Below are positions 23,401 to 32,221 of a DNA stretch of 64,000 bases, piece by piece (within the stretch, counting starts at the first letter, position 1; each line of letters starts with the position of its first letter). The DNA is from Mytilus trossulus. Its lineage: Eukaryota; Mollusca; Bivalvia; Mytilida; Mytilidae. The notes beneath the pieces were generated by a model, which worked only from the letters and a program-made list of their open reading frames with translations, did no database searches and was not told the origin of the DNA. The DNA lies in the NCBI RefSeq assembly GCF_036588685.1, contig NC_086373.1, positions 54,319,164 through 54,383,163 of the forward strand, given 5' to 3'. A program made the translations under genes and the position numbers.

Positions 23401-26400
23401 ATATTTGAATTATGTATATTTTATAGAGATGTTGATTTGTAAAATGTGTATATATTTGAATTACGTATATATTATAGAGATGTTGATTTGTAAAATGTGT
23501 ATATATTTGAATTATGTATATTTTATGGAGATGTTGATTTGTAAAATGTGTATATATTTGAATTATGTATATTTTAAAGAGATGTTGATTTGTAAAATGG
23601 TAATATATCTGAATAATATATATATATTACAGAGATGTGATGCAGAATCATTTAATGCAGATACTAACCTTGGTAGCAATGGAAAAACCACCTACTACAA
23701 ATGCTGAGGACATACGTAATGAAAAGGTCTGTTATCTGTTGGGATATCTGATTATAGAAGTTCATTTTATTCCTTTGCAGGCTTGTAAATCTTTAAGTAC
23801 CTGGCTAGAATTTGATATAGTATAAAAGTGTGAAAAAGGAGTTGCATACTATACATAAGTGTGTTTTATACACACAAAAAGAGGGTATAAAAATTTCAAC
23901 TTAAATTATAAAATAGAGGTTCTGCTTAAATGGTTATTTTTTTTATTTCAGGTTAAAGTATTGAAAAGCATCCAACCAGTAGATATAAAAGATACAATTT
24001 TAGGCCAATATGTAGGTAAACCTGGTGGTAAAGGAGACGAGGGTCAAGGTTACCTTGACGATCCTACTGTTCCTAAAGGTAATTGTCACACCATAGCAAA
24101 TTATATGGTTCGCTACTGACCCCTATGGGTCCATAGAGGGTAAGTAAAATCTATAGTGGGTGAGGCCGTAGGCAGAGTCCCCTATGGATTTAATTCACCC
24201 TCTATGGTCTGTAGGGGGTCAGTAGTTGACCTATAACAAATTTATTGCACACTGGACTTTTTTTCTGCGTTTTGTTTAAAAATAAATAATAAAACACAAC
24301 AACATTGATAGATGACATCATCATTTACCAGTAGACGTGAAGTCATGAACCCCCTGTGAAATTACTGACCCCCTACGCATCCATAGGGGGTTACCACGTG
24401 ATGGTGTTAAATCAATCACAATGTGGTAATTTACCTGAGGTGCGATAAAGTCTAATATGAATCAAAGGAGATCTTGGGTAGAAGTAGTGTTTATCTCATG
24501 TTGGAAGTATGTTTTCTTATGTATATTTTTATCATTACATAATTTGCTAAATTGAAAAGTGCTGGTTGATATTTTTGAATAAAATTGAGAATGGAAATGG
24601 GGAATGTATCAAAGAAACAACAACCCGACCATAGAAAAAACATCAGCAGAAGGTCACCAACAGATCTTCAATGTAACGAGAAATTCCCACACCCGAAGGC
24701 ATCCTTCAGCTGGCCCCTAAACAAATATATACCAGTTCAGTGATAATGAACGCCATACTAATTTCCAAATTGTACACAAGAAACTAAAATTAAAATAGTA
24801 CAAGACTAACAAAGACCAGAGGCTCCTGACTTGGGACAGGCGCAAAAATGCGGGGGGTTAAACATGTTTATGAGATCTGAATCCTTCACCTATACCTCTA
24901 GCCAATATAGAAAAGTAAACGCATAACAATACCTACATTTAAAATTCAACTCAAGAGAAGTCCGAGTCTGATGTCAGAAGATGTAACCAAAGAAAATAAA
25001 GTGAAGTTCGACTTAAAAATGCTGTGTATTTGAAATTATCAATCGTGTGTTGACTTATGTACAGATTAAATTAAACAAGCTTTTTAGATTTTTTTTTTAT
25101 ATGTTCTCAAAGTTATTGTTTATTTTCAGGGTCTGTAACTCCTACATTTGCTACTGCTGTGTTGCATGTGAAAAATGAGAGATGGGATGGTGTACCATTT
25201 ATACTTAGATGTGGGAAAGGTGAGTTTATATTTTTTCAAAATGGGAAGATAGTCTTCATCAGAAAGATTTATGCAAAGAATGACTCAATTGCAACCTTGA
25301 AACATCAGACAATTATTCGAACTTAAGACAAACCGTTACTGTACTCCATTTATCGACATTACTTTTGACCTTATCATTGAAATGCTGCTCAGTTTTAAGA
25401 ATATGGTTACATTCAAAATAGATAATGTACAAATCCTTGCTTTTACTTTTGAGGAGTTAAAAACATTAAAAAATTCTGATTCAGTCATATAACACCATGT
25501 GCACACTTTAAAATTGTGCGCTTCCAAAATGCCTCTTTGGATTTAACTTCATCAGTAGCGCTCAGACCTAAACAGTTAAAAGATGGGGATGCTTAAATAC
25601 ACTGCAAAGTTATGAGCTATAGCAGCAAAAATGACTTAAACTGAATACCTAATGTCATCTAGGATTAATTTTGACTGAAGGATAAATGGAAATTTTAATC
25701 TCAAGAATGTAAATTCATTTTTTTCTTGGTACCTGGTTCATACATAATGAATTGTACAGTAATAACACTAAACTGTTCTTCTTCAGCATTGAATGAAAGG
25801 AAAGCAGAAGTGAGGATACAATTCAAAGATGTTGCTGGAGATATTTTCCCTGATGGGGAGGTAAAGAGGAATGAATTGGTGATAAGAGTACAGCCAGACG
25901 AAGCTGTATATCTGAAAATGATGGCAAAGTCACCAGGGATGTCTTTTAACTGTGAGGAAACAGAGCTGGATCTCTCTTACTCTTCTAGATACAAGGCAAG
26001 TTCTACAATATTAAAATGAAAAGATGTAATTTATAGAATAGATATAGGAAGATGTGGTATGAGTGCCAATGACGCAACTCTCAATGCATGTACTTATTTG
26101 CAGTCCTTGTATTAAAAGAAATTATTTTTTTAGTGTTGGTAGTGGTTAATATTTAGATAGGCGGTTATTGTGAAATACAATATAACATAAAAGACTAAGA
26201 AACTCTTGTTGACAGAAAACAGACAATCATCAAAACAGGCTTTGCACACTAATCTATTTCCATACTTGTACTTAAATATAAGAAAATATTATGTAAAATT
26301 AGAAAGGAGTAGATTCACATACATATTCAATTGTTTAATTTTTCATCATTTGATATAATTGATAGATAACTAATGTACCCAGTACTTGAATTCTTAAATC

Positions 26401-29400
26401 ATGGAATGTTAGTGTATGATAGGTCTGTCAAAGCTTGTGTGCTGTTGTTAGAACAGGGATAATTGCTTTGATAGTAGAGTTTATCTTTATGAAGAAAAAT
26501 TTTGTCATCTTAATCTTGTTAAAATGAAATAAGTGATATGAGACTGTGTACTTTGATATTTGAGGGAAATATTTAAATGACTGATGCTCACTGTACAGTA
26601 ATTTTAAACAACAGTATAGTCTTACTCACATCAAAATGCACAACCTCAAGAATTCTTAACAGGTAGGTGGCAGAACACTACATAGAAGAAAGAGACTAAT
26701 TTATACCATTTTAATATAAAAAAACAGCCTTGAAGTAGAAAGATTTTAACAAGAAATGTGATAACTTCTATGTTATTTGGTCGTGTGGTCATAAAACTTT
26801 TAAGCATGATTATCCTACTAAGACTCAGAAATCAACCAATCAAATTATTGCGTTTGGTGTTTCAAGTACATTGCTTATTCTCCAAGTACTAAGTCAAGTT
26901 TTATGACTGAGTCCGAGGACCTTGATCTCTGATGAAGAGTTGTCTCATTGGCAATCATGCCAAATGTTCTTATTTATCTGTAACATCAATTACTTTATAA
27001 TTAACAGGATCTCAAACTTCCAGATGCCTATGAGAGGTTGATTTTAGATGTATTTTCTGGTATCCAGATAAACTTTGTTAGATCTGATGAATTATATGAA
27101 GCCTGGAGAATATTTACGCCATTACTTAACAAGATTGAAACAGAGAAGCCAAAACCTATTACTTATGTCTATGGGAGGTAAGATGATTTTTGTGTTTTGG
27201 TGTAATGCTTTAGACGGTTGTGTTTAAATGTTTTTTGATAGAATTTTTAGCAGCTAAAATTATAGTTGTCTTGAAAGAGTTATCAAGAGAAAATAATCCA
27301 GATTTTGTCATTTCATACCATATATTATCATATTCTCATACTCCTATTAAAGATGGATGACCTAATATTTCTAAATATAATTGAATATTGAATTGAATAT
27401 AAAAAATGGAGATGGACTTTTGAAATGTTATATCACTCATGGAAAAAGGACTTGACATTGTTTACTACCCAAGGGTACAAAGTATTTTCTAAGATAAAGT
27501 ATTTTAGATAACAATTAAATTTATACCAAGTGTATACAGAAGGATAAATTAACAGAAACAATGAAAAGGTTCAGAAATCTTGCATGCATGATATAGATTT
27601 GAAAATGTCTATTTTTGCTGTGAATATCAGTCCTGTCAAAGACTACGACTTATTATTAGTTTTAAGTTTTTGACATCAAGAATATATTCACTAAACAAAC
27701 ATTTACTTTTTAAATTGTTATTTGGATGGAGAGTTGTCTCATTGGCACTCACACCACATCTTCCTATATCTATTTGTACTTTTATTGTTGTCAAGGGATA
27801 TTTTTATGTTTAAATATATCATTTATGTGTAACATAAGTAACCTTGTCTATTTAATCAGCATACCAGTTATATATAATAAGATGCATGCAAAAACTTTAT
27901 ATTCTTTGAACATTTTCCATTTTCTGTGTTATCTTAGATATTATAAAACACCACAACTTTCAACTCACCTGACATCTCTTCAAGATACTAACTGCAGTTA
28001 TATCCAATACTAGCATGAACCTTTTTTAAATGTTTTGTTTTTTCTTGAAAAAAAAATATATTTAACTAGCATGTGATTTTATTAAATGTCATTGTGTTGT
28101 ATCCTTATATTTACTCAGTAGCAATTCACCTTTTCCATGTTTTCAGAATCTAATGCATTCTGGGTAATATTTTCAATGGTTTATACCAAACTGTAGTGAT
28201 TGGTTAACAAGATCCTGTTCTTTGGATATTTAACCGAATGACATCACCCATTGAGATTTAGATTCTAAAAAACAGAATTACATGATCAGTTTTCTTCTTT
28301 TAAACTAAACCACTATATATAGTTCACTGCTTCTTCACAAAAGATCAAATATACATGAACAATAGGAGAAAAATGTAAAAAGCTATAGTTTTTCATTTTC
28401 TCAGAATAAATCATCAGTTTATACTTACTTAATGATATATGAGTTTTTGTATTTTTAGTCAAATTGGTATAATTTATGATATACTACAAATTCATTTATT
28501 TTTTGTGGGTATCATTTTTTTTGTGGATTTAGAAAAAAAGTAATTTTTGGACTTATTAAAAATTCATGACTTTAATATCAAAAGTCTCCATGAAAGAGTT
28601 TGTTCTTCGTTAAACATAAAATTTGGTGGTTTAGCTAAACCCACAAAATCCATTTAAATTAGTATCCCACAAATATTACTGAATCCGCAGTACTTATGTT
28701 AAATATATTTTGCATGGAATAAACTTAAAATGATAAACTTTTTGCGGCTTTTAAGCATTGAACAATCATACCAGTGGTATCTCAATATTTTTCTTGTATG
28801 TTTTATATATTACCCTTGTATATCTTGGTGTTGGATTTATTTGGTTTGGTTGTTGTAAGTGTAGTGTTTTTCTGTGTGTCCTTTCAGTCGTGGACCAAAA
28901 GAATCAGATGAATTCATGGCAGATAGGGATTTCAAGTACACAGGGACTTACAGATGGACAGAGTCTAAAGAGACTAAAGCAGGCTTATAAAACGTTTTTG
29001 TTACATTCCTGAACAATGAGAATAGAACTATATTTTTTATAGATTTCTACAAATTGTGATATGTTATTTACATTTCTATTTATATTTTGGCTTAAAATGA
29101 AGCATGAAGACATGACACAGCTTTTTCTTGGCATAATATTCTTCTTTTCTTTTCAAATTTGAATTGTATCTTCATACATGTGAAATTGATTTAAAAAAAA
29201 AGTATTCACTGAGAAACCAATTCAATATTGAATCTGAAAAAAATGCTACTTATTCAGAAAATATTTAAATTCATTCTATCCTATTCTCTTTTGAATACAA
29301 CTTGCAATATAGTAGGTAGATAGAGCACTTAGTAGGACACATTGATGTGAGCAGAACAGTAAAAAAAACCATTTATCTCTTACTTTATAGTTGTATCATA

Positions 29401-32221
29401 TTTCATATATTTATTCAAATAGTTTTACATGTACTTGTTATCCGTTATGGTGCAGGAATAAGAAAATATATAGAATGTACTGTAGCGTAGTTACCTAAAG
29501 TTTATTAATTGTCTTTTGTACATTAAAAAATTCTACTAATTCCCAACTTTTTAACACAGACTATTTTTGAGAAAAGATAACTTTGGCATTGTTGAAGCTA
29601 AAGTTAAAGGAATTTTTTGCCAGGAATTTTAACTTCAAAGGATTTTTAATGTTTTTATTGGCTCTATACATATGAATCTTTATTATGATAGTATGAATAA
29701 GATATTAGATATAAACAAGGGAGATAATGATAGATTATCGTTGATCATCTCAACGAGTTTGATTTTCTCGCTTGAGCTGGTACAGCGAGAGTGAGAAAAG
29801 CAATCGAGTTGAGATGACCAATGATAATCTGTTTATCGTTATTTTACCTATGACGACTTTGTCAATTTCATGTCAATTTCGTTAGCAACGCCACGTGGCC
29901 TCCTTAGTTTCTAGCGATAATTTTTCCATCTCAATCGAGAAGCATGATATGACTATTATCACAAAAAAAGATCAAAGGAAAAATGCACAAAATGGCGATA
30001 ATGGTAAATATCAATGAGATAGCTTGGATGGATGGCTGTTTAACATTAATCTGTAAAATTAACCCTATTTTGAACTAGACCAGATTTTTAATGTGCTAGT
30101 CCACAAAGTAACTGTTTGTAGACACACATGTCACCCTGCCTGGATATTTTATTACTCTGAGCCAAGTATTCTTGCACTTTCATGCCTCGTGCTTAGCAGA
30201 AAAGCAGCAAATAACAATTTTAAAGTCTTTAGTTTGAACTCAATGAAAAAAGGCAACATGCAAGTCTTCAATGATAGATAGTTGTCTATTAAATATATCA
30301 AGCTTTTTAAAATCATAATAACTCAAAATTTATTACCAAAGATCTGGTTAAAATTAAAACAAGGAAAAACTAACATTTATGTAGATTTATGGTTCTTTTA
30401 TGTTCTTGGTAAATTATATTCTATTATGTTATAAATTTCTGAGATATATATTGTTTCTGTTAACTTTTCATTTATCATTAATAAATATATTTACATACCA
30501 AGTATTTTTTACATATCAATAACAAATAAACAACACAAACTAGATTTTTTTAGTTTTTATCTCCAATTTAGAAGTTGGGACTTTTTTGTATTTACCTTGT
30601 TCATTTGTTCTAATGTTATGTTATGTTCAAGAGCTATGCCTTTTACTTACCTTAATAGTTATCAAAGGTACCAGGCTTATTATTTGATACTCCAGACATG
30701 CTTTTCTTCTACATAAGACTCATCAGTGACACTAGATCAACACAGTTTTAAAACCAAACAAGTAAAAAGTTTGGTTTTCAAAAATGTCCATATGATAACT
30801 ATAATGCTGTATAAACAAATCTTTTAAAACTTCAACACAACAGCATAGACCATTAAAAACTGGTTAAGTTCAATTTGCAGGTCTTAAAATTTACTTTTCA
30901 ATAGTGATACCTTTTAGTTACCGGTACCTTAAAACACGTTTTTTTTGTTTTTTTGTACACTAACAACTGGAAAGCCCCACTTCTGATACTAGTTAGTTGT
31001 CCACTACTGATGAGGATGCTGACTCGGGAAAGGCATAGGGAAATGTGGTGGTGTTAAAAAAGTGAAGATATTTTCCATCCCCCCATTTTTTTTATGTCAA
31101 TCAGTAAATTAACAAAAGGTACGTTTAAGAACACACAGTAAAAAATAACAGAAGAAGCACTTGACTTGACTCTATAAAAGGATTTTGATAGAAAATTAAA
31201 GTATAGAAAGAATTGTACTATTAATGAAAGCTATCTCAATTTACTTATCCTGCTAAATAAAAGTCATGCCATCCTAATCCTGATATTGTTAGCTGTAATA
31301 GTCTATTCTCGTGTTACTGACTTTTGACTCTGGCTTCTATATTTTTTCGACAGAATAACAACTCTGTGGTAAGACATCCTGGTACTCTGTCAATTACGAG
31401 CAACCAAAAGAAGTAAAATCATATATATATAAACTGTGCAATTATTGGGGAAAATTTACTGCTTTCTTGTGATTAAGTTAAGCATAGGAAGCTACGTTGC
31501 TCCTGCTTGACCAAGTACCCGGATGTCCAACCACAGAGAAGATAACCTGTTGAAAAAATATATTTCAAGTCTGTAATATGAAAATCGTCTATTCATAGAA
31601 GATTTCATACAGCAACACAATGATCTGTTGCTATTCACAAAACAAACTACAGAAAAACATGAAAAACATTTAAGTATTGTTTTCAACTATAGAGGATGCA
31701 GTATCATTAAAACCCTCTTTTAGAAAGTTTATAAAGCCAAAGAGACAGATTTGTATCATTACCCTGTCAACACTGAGGTTATGAGTTCAAATTCGGTATG
31801 AGGCAGTGGTTTTTGACTCCCAATCTTAAATATATAGGGTTATGGTTTTCTCCTTGCATTCTGGCTTCCAGCATAAAAACTAACAACCATGAAATAGCAC
31901 AAGTGTCGTTAAACACCAATCAATCAGTCAATAAATCATTGGGGAAACTTTGGTATCATAGTTAAGTATTGACGGATATTTTTGTGTTATTGTATACTCC
32001 TTTTGCCAAACGGTTTACAAAAGCTATAGCAGTTTTGTTTGTAGACTAAGAATAGACTTAGATTCATTTATTTCAATTTCATGCAAGTATGAACATATTT
32101 TCAAAATGTTTTATTTTTCAGCCGTGGTCCAAAGGAAAGTGACAAACTTTGTCATGACAGGGATTTTATCTACACTGGAACATACAAATGGAGTAAGCCA
32201 GAACCTGCTGGCAAATTGTAA
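11197..32221 (+). CDS. G6PD: Glucose-6-phosphate 1-dehydrogenase, full gene (exons joined)
   Basis: Cytosolic enzyme that oxidises glucose 6-phosphate to 6-phosphogluconolactone with NADP+, the committed NADPH-producing step of the oxidative pentose phosphate pathway. Coding exons: 11197 (or 11317)-11418, 16733-16770, 18375-18483, 19780-19988, 20911-21072, 22706-22831, 23633-23726, 23952-24078, 25130-25219, 25787-25995, 27008-27177, then 28888-28990 or 32122-32221. All junction phases agree. From the ATG at 11317 the product is 512 aa (first terminal exon) or 511 aa (second), close to the 515 aa human enzyme. Diagnostic motifs are GASGDLAKK (coenzyme fold, split by intron 1), [16 protein letters not shown] (substrate site) and QNHL with the catalytic His. 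A third unusual trait is the GC donor of intron 10. Upstream, a young retrotransposon abuts the gene. Confidence 0.96.
11737..11973. mobile_element. MITE with 24-bp terminal inverted repeats and internal TGATTA repeats
   Basis: Ends 11737-11760 and 11950-11973 are inverted copies with one mismatch in 24 (CTACTAGTGAGG core). The interior is a short tandem of ATGATTATTTGATTA-like units. It is 237 bp, non-coding, and sits in G6PD intron 1. Confidence 0.85.
14571..15512 (+). mobile_element. Dispersed element A, copy 1 (AGCTCACCTGGCC... family), with nested MITE
   Basis: Starts TTAGCTCACCTGGCC and ends GATACAGGCTCTTTAGAGCC TCTAGTTT, the same termini as the copy at 21368-22047. It has no ORF. A 137-bp MITE (14588-14724) splits it near the left end, and the right half of the interrupted motif (GGCCCATAGGGCCAATTGAG) resumes afterwards. 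Lies in G6PD intron 1. Confidence 0.8.
14588..14724. mobile_element. Small MITE G, copy 1
   Basis: Terminal inverted repeats AGGTCATAAAACTT and AAGTTTTATGACTT bound about 137 bp. A related copy with the same ends and interior lies at 26786-26910. Here it is inserted inside dispersed element A. Confidence 0.8.
16021..16142. repeat. Short inverted repeat in G6PD intron 1
   Basis: CAATCGGAACAACTCGG near 16051 and CCGAGTAGTTACGATTG near 16120 form imperfect inverted arms about 85 bp end to end. Possibly a small foldback or MITE remnant; no copy elsewhere in the window was noticed. Confidence 0.4.
16733..16770 (+). CDS. G6PD: G6PD exon 2 (38 nt)
   Basis: A very small exon between tattgtag and GTAAGT that encodes [12 protein letters not shown] and two bases of a Trp codon. 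It completes the NADP+-binding GASGDLAKK signature begun in exon 1, making it unmistakable despite its size. Confidence 0.95.
16865..17263. mobile_element. Foldback/MITE with about 90-bp inverted arms
   Basis: The left arm begins CAATAGACCACTTTCGAG at 16865 and the right arm ends as its inverted copy at 17263. Similarity continues inward for about 90 bases per arm (down to GTCATTT...GGGGGTCG). About 400 bp in total, non-coding, in G6PD intron 2, starting about 95 bp after the 38-nt exon 2. Confidence 0.82.
18375..18483 (+). CDS. G6PD: G6PD exon 3
   Basis: Starts after cttgtag and ends before GTAAAC. Encodes the WLFRDGLLP segment through LPFMK, typical of the region after the coenzyme-binding loop. 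The incoming split Trp codon (TG|G) is restored exactly. Confidence 0.95.
18607..19057 (+). mobile_element. Dispersed element B, copy 1
   Basis: Bounded by TATGCCCACC...GTAGAGGGGCATTATG and ending GGGGCATCCATGTACTATGG ACACATTCTTGTTT. It contains an internal direct duplication of about 160 bp starting TTCAGGTTAAAGTTTTTGGT. Other copies lie at 21719-21981, 38074-38271 and 39602-40070. No coding capacity. In G6PD intron 3. Confidence 0.8.
19293..19515 (+). mobile_element. Palindrome-ended repeat E, copy 1
   Basis: Runs from TGTGCATTTTTCCTTTG through GCTAGAAACTAAGGAGGC and GTGGCGTTGCTAAGGAA to a palindromic end (GGTCATCTCAACTCAATTGC ... TTGTTGAGGTGATCAA). Two further copies exist at 29731-29992 and 46048-46310. 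Confidence 0.8.
19780..19988 (+). CDS. G6PD: G6PD exon 4, whose 3' end is tandemly duplicated downstream
   Basis: Acceptor tttattag, donor GTAAGG. Encodes the segment containing [15 protein letters not shown]. The last about 74 nt plus the donor are repeated six more times immediately downstream. Reading through the first donor gives an in-frame TAA at once (AAG AGG TAA), so only the first donor yields a full-length enzyme. Confidence 0.95.
19915..20494 (+). repeat. Tandem array of exon-4 end plus 5' splice site (7 copies of about 80 bp)
   Basis: Seven copies of a unit made of TTTTATCTAGCTCTTCC... to ...TCAAAGAG plus GTAAGG. The first copy is the real end of G6PD exon 4. Copy 2 carries a small internal duplication and copy 5 a short insertion. 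Distal copies accumulate shared changes (CCACC to CAACC, AATCTAAAA to AATCTGAAA), and the last donor is GTGAGT instead of GTAAGG. Every unit therefore presents a plausible 5' splice site within 600 bp. Confidence 0.95.
20911..21072 (+). CDS. G6PD: G6PD exon 5 (substrate-binding site)
   Basis: Acceptor tttatttcag, donor GTATGT. Encodes [11 protein letters not shown] and the hallmark RIDHYLGKE, whose Lys and His residues bind glucose 6-phosphate in characterised enzymes. Split Ser codon AG|T at the 5' end agrees with exon 4 phase. Confidence 0.96.
21368..22047 (+). mobile_element. Dispersed element A, copy 2
   Basis: Starts TAAGCTCACCTGGCCCAAAG and ends GATACAGGCTCTTGAGAGCC TATAGTTT. It carries an internal partial duplication (AGAGAACCACTGAA(A/T)GGAATG twice) and is interrupted by element B at 21719-21981. 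In G6PD intron 5. Confidence 0.8.
21719..21981 (+). mobile_element. Dispersed element B, copy 2, nested in element A
   Basis: A shorter, single-unit version of the 18607-19057 repeat, from GTAGAGGGGCATTATG to GGACACATTCTTGTTTTAT. It lies inside dispersed element A copy 2 and interrupts it. Confidence 0.78.
22119..22576 (+). mobile_element. TACCCCC-ended repeat with internal duplication
   Basis: Begins TATACCCCCGTTTTG and ends near GGCGGGGGTATC, an inverted pair. Two internal direct repeats start TCGTCACATTTTTCTCAGGA ACTACA and contain ATACCGTGTGATGCGTTTTC. Two overlapping 80-100-codon open frames here are products of the repeat, not genes. G6PD intron 5. Confidence 0.72.
22706..22831 (+). 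CDS. G6PD: G6PD exon 6
   Basis: Acceptor tttttgcag, donor GTATAA. Encodes the [15 protein letters not shown] and [21 protein letters not shown] segments, highly conserved in the C-terminal beta+alpha domain. Split Arg codons at both ends match neighbours. Confidence 0.96.
23252..23372 (+). repeat. Dispersed repeat D, fragment
   Basis: Matches AAAATTGAGAATGG...CAAAGAGACAACAAC...GCAGAAGGTCACTAA...GAGAAATTCC, shared with 24581-25004 and 50378-50565. Non-coding, in G6PD intron 6. Confidence 0.7.
23378..23630 (+). repeat. 51-bp minisatellite before G6PD exon 7
   Basis: About five tandem units of GAGATGTTGATTTGTAAAAT plus GTGTATATATTTGAATTATG TATATTTTATA; a diverged relative is at about 23208. 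The last unit runs into the exon 7 acceptor. The 103-codon open frame across it is a translation of the repeat. Confidence 0.88.
23633..23726 (+). CDS. G6PD: G6PD exon 7 (catalytic His)
   Basis: Acceptor attacag, donor GTCTGT (weak). Encodes DVMQNHLMQ, where the His corresponds to the general base of the family, then LVAMEKP. The exon is directly preceded by a 51-bp minisatellite that reaches to within a few bases of the acceptor. Confidence 0.95.
23952..24078 (+). CDS. G6PD: G6PD exon 8
   Basis: Acceptor tatttcag, donor GTAATT. Encodes the segment with [10 protein letters not shown] and YLDDPTVPK, characteristic of eukaryotic G6PD. A 113-bp hairpin lies 35 bases past the donor. Confidence 0.95.
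24113..24225. repeat. 113-bp hairpin just after G6PD exon 8 donor
   Basis: Arms 24113-24141 and 24197-24225 are inverted copies of about 29 nt (CTACTGACCCC...CATAGAGGGT). A further related piece (ACTGACCCCCTACGCATCC) lies at 24365-24390. It begins about 35 nt downstream of the exon 8 splice donor. Confidence 0.8.
24581..25004 (+). mobile_element. Dispersed repeat D, long copy
   Basis: The longest of the family here: AAAATTGAGAATGGAAATGG, then ACAACAACCCGACCATAG, GCAGAAGGTCACCAACAG and CGGGGGGTTAAACATGTTT. Non-coding. Reminiscent of repeats common in mussel genomes (recollection, not searched). G6PD intron 8. Confidence 0.72.
25130..25219 (+). CDS. G6PD: G6PD exon 9
   Basis: Acceptor tattttcag, donor GTGAGT. 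Encodes [17 protein letters not shown], part of the structural NADP+-proximal region in the family. Phases 1 in and out agree. Confidence 0.95.
25787..25995 (+). CDS. G6PD: G6PD exon 10, followed by a GC donor
   Basis: Acceptor cttcttcag. Encodes [19 protein letters not shown] and [19 protein letters not shown], conserved through SRYK. The exon ends TACAAG|GCAAGT: a GC-AG intron with an otherwise perfect donor consensus. Protein alignment and phase 0 require this junction; no GT nearby gives a correct join. Confidence 0.94.
26041..26087 (-). repeat. Core of the dispersed repeat, reverse orientation
   Basis: GATATAGGAAGATGTGGTAT GAGTGCCAATGA(C)GCAACTCTC is the reverse complement of the repeat core at 49550-49600. 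It follows G6PD exon 10 by about 45 nt. Confidence 0.7.
26786..26910. mobile_element. Small MITE G, copy 2
   Basis: Same inverted termini (GGTCATAAAACTT / CAAGTTTTATGACT) and a similar interior (CAACCAATCAAATTATTG, TTTGGTGTTTCAAGTA) as the copy at 14588-14724. It is in G6PD intron 10 and is directly followed by the mussel-type dispersed motif at 26931. Confidence 0.8.
26931..26980 (+). repeat. Core of the dispersed repeat
   Basis: GATGAAGAGTTGTCTCATTG GCAATCATGCCAAAT, abutting MITE G copy 2 in G6PD intron 10. Confidence 0.65.
27008..27177 (+). CDS. G6PD: G6PD exon 11
   Basis: Acceptor attaacag, donor GTAAGA. Encodes [34 protein letters not shown] and YVYG, ending two bases into the Ser codon shared with either terminal exon. 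Confidence 0.96.
27725..27772 (+). repeat. Core of the dispersed repeat
   Basis: TGGATGGAGAGTTGTCTCAT TGGCACTCACACCACATCTT, a close match to the family consensus, in G6PD intron 11. Confidence 0.7.
28888..28990 (+). CDS. G6PD: G6PD terminal exon 12a
   Basis: Acceptor gtcctttcag. Completes the split Ser codon and encodes [15 protein letters not shown], then KYTGTYRW and ten more residues to TAA. It retains the Arg, Tyr and Trp equivalent to human R487, Y503 and W509 that contact structural NADP+. It is a complete, stop-terminated exon competing with 32122-32221. Confidence 0.93.
29731..29992 (-). mobile_element. Palindrome-ended repeat E, copy 2
   Basis: Inverted copy of the 19293-19515 repeat. 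Its palindrome (TAGATTATCGTTGATCATCT ... AGATGACCAATGATAATC) is well preserved with arms near 45-50 nt. Between the two alternative G6PD terminal exons. Confidence 0.8.
31735..31928 (+). mobile_element. Probable tRNA-derived SINE copy
   Basis: Contains a pol III B-box-like GGTTATGAGTTCAAATTC followed by a tail with GTGTCGTTAAACACCAATCA ATCA, a 3' end I associate with lophotrochozoan SINEs. A partial relative of the tail occurs near 42480 (AATGTCGTTAAACAC). Boundaries are approximate. Confidence 0.45.
32122..32221 (+). CDS. G6PD: G6PD terminal exon 12b (alternative last exon)
   Basis: Acceptor ttatttttcag. Has the same phase as 12a and encodes [15 protein letters not shown], then [17 protein letters not shown] and TAA. 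The Arg/Tyr/Trp trio for structural NADP+ is again kept, and GTYKW plus the KL ending are closer to the vertebrate tail than 12a. No stop or frameshift interrupts it, so this looks like a functional duplicate exon and not a decayed one. Confidence 0.92.

Larger units (their letters stand above)
28991..32121 (+). other. Interval between alternative G6PD terminal exons
   Basis: This is 3' UTR if exon 12a is used, or intron if 12b is used. It contains an AATAAA at 30479-30484 and another near 30525, either of which could end the 12a transcript, plus inverted repeat E and a SINE-like copy. No further coding exon was recognised. Confidence 0.6.

Noticed and set aside
23378..23630. CRISPR-like spaced repeats
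   Set aside because: Units are contiguous and degenerate with no spacers, in an animal intron.
23396..23707. 103-codon open frame with repeated [15 protein letters not shown]
   Set aside because: A translation of the 51-bp minisatellite that runs into exon 7 in a different frame.
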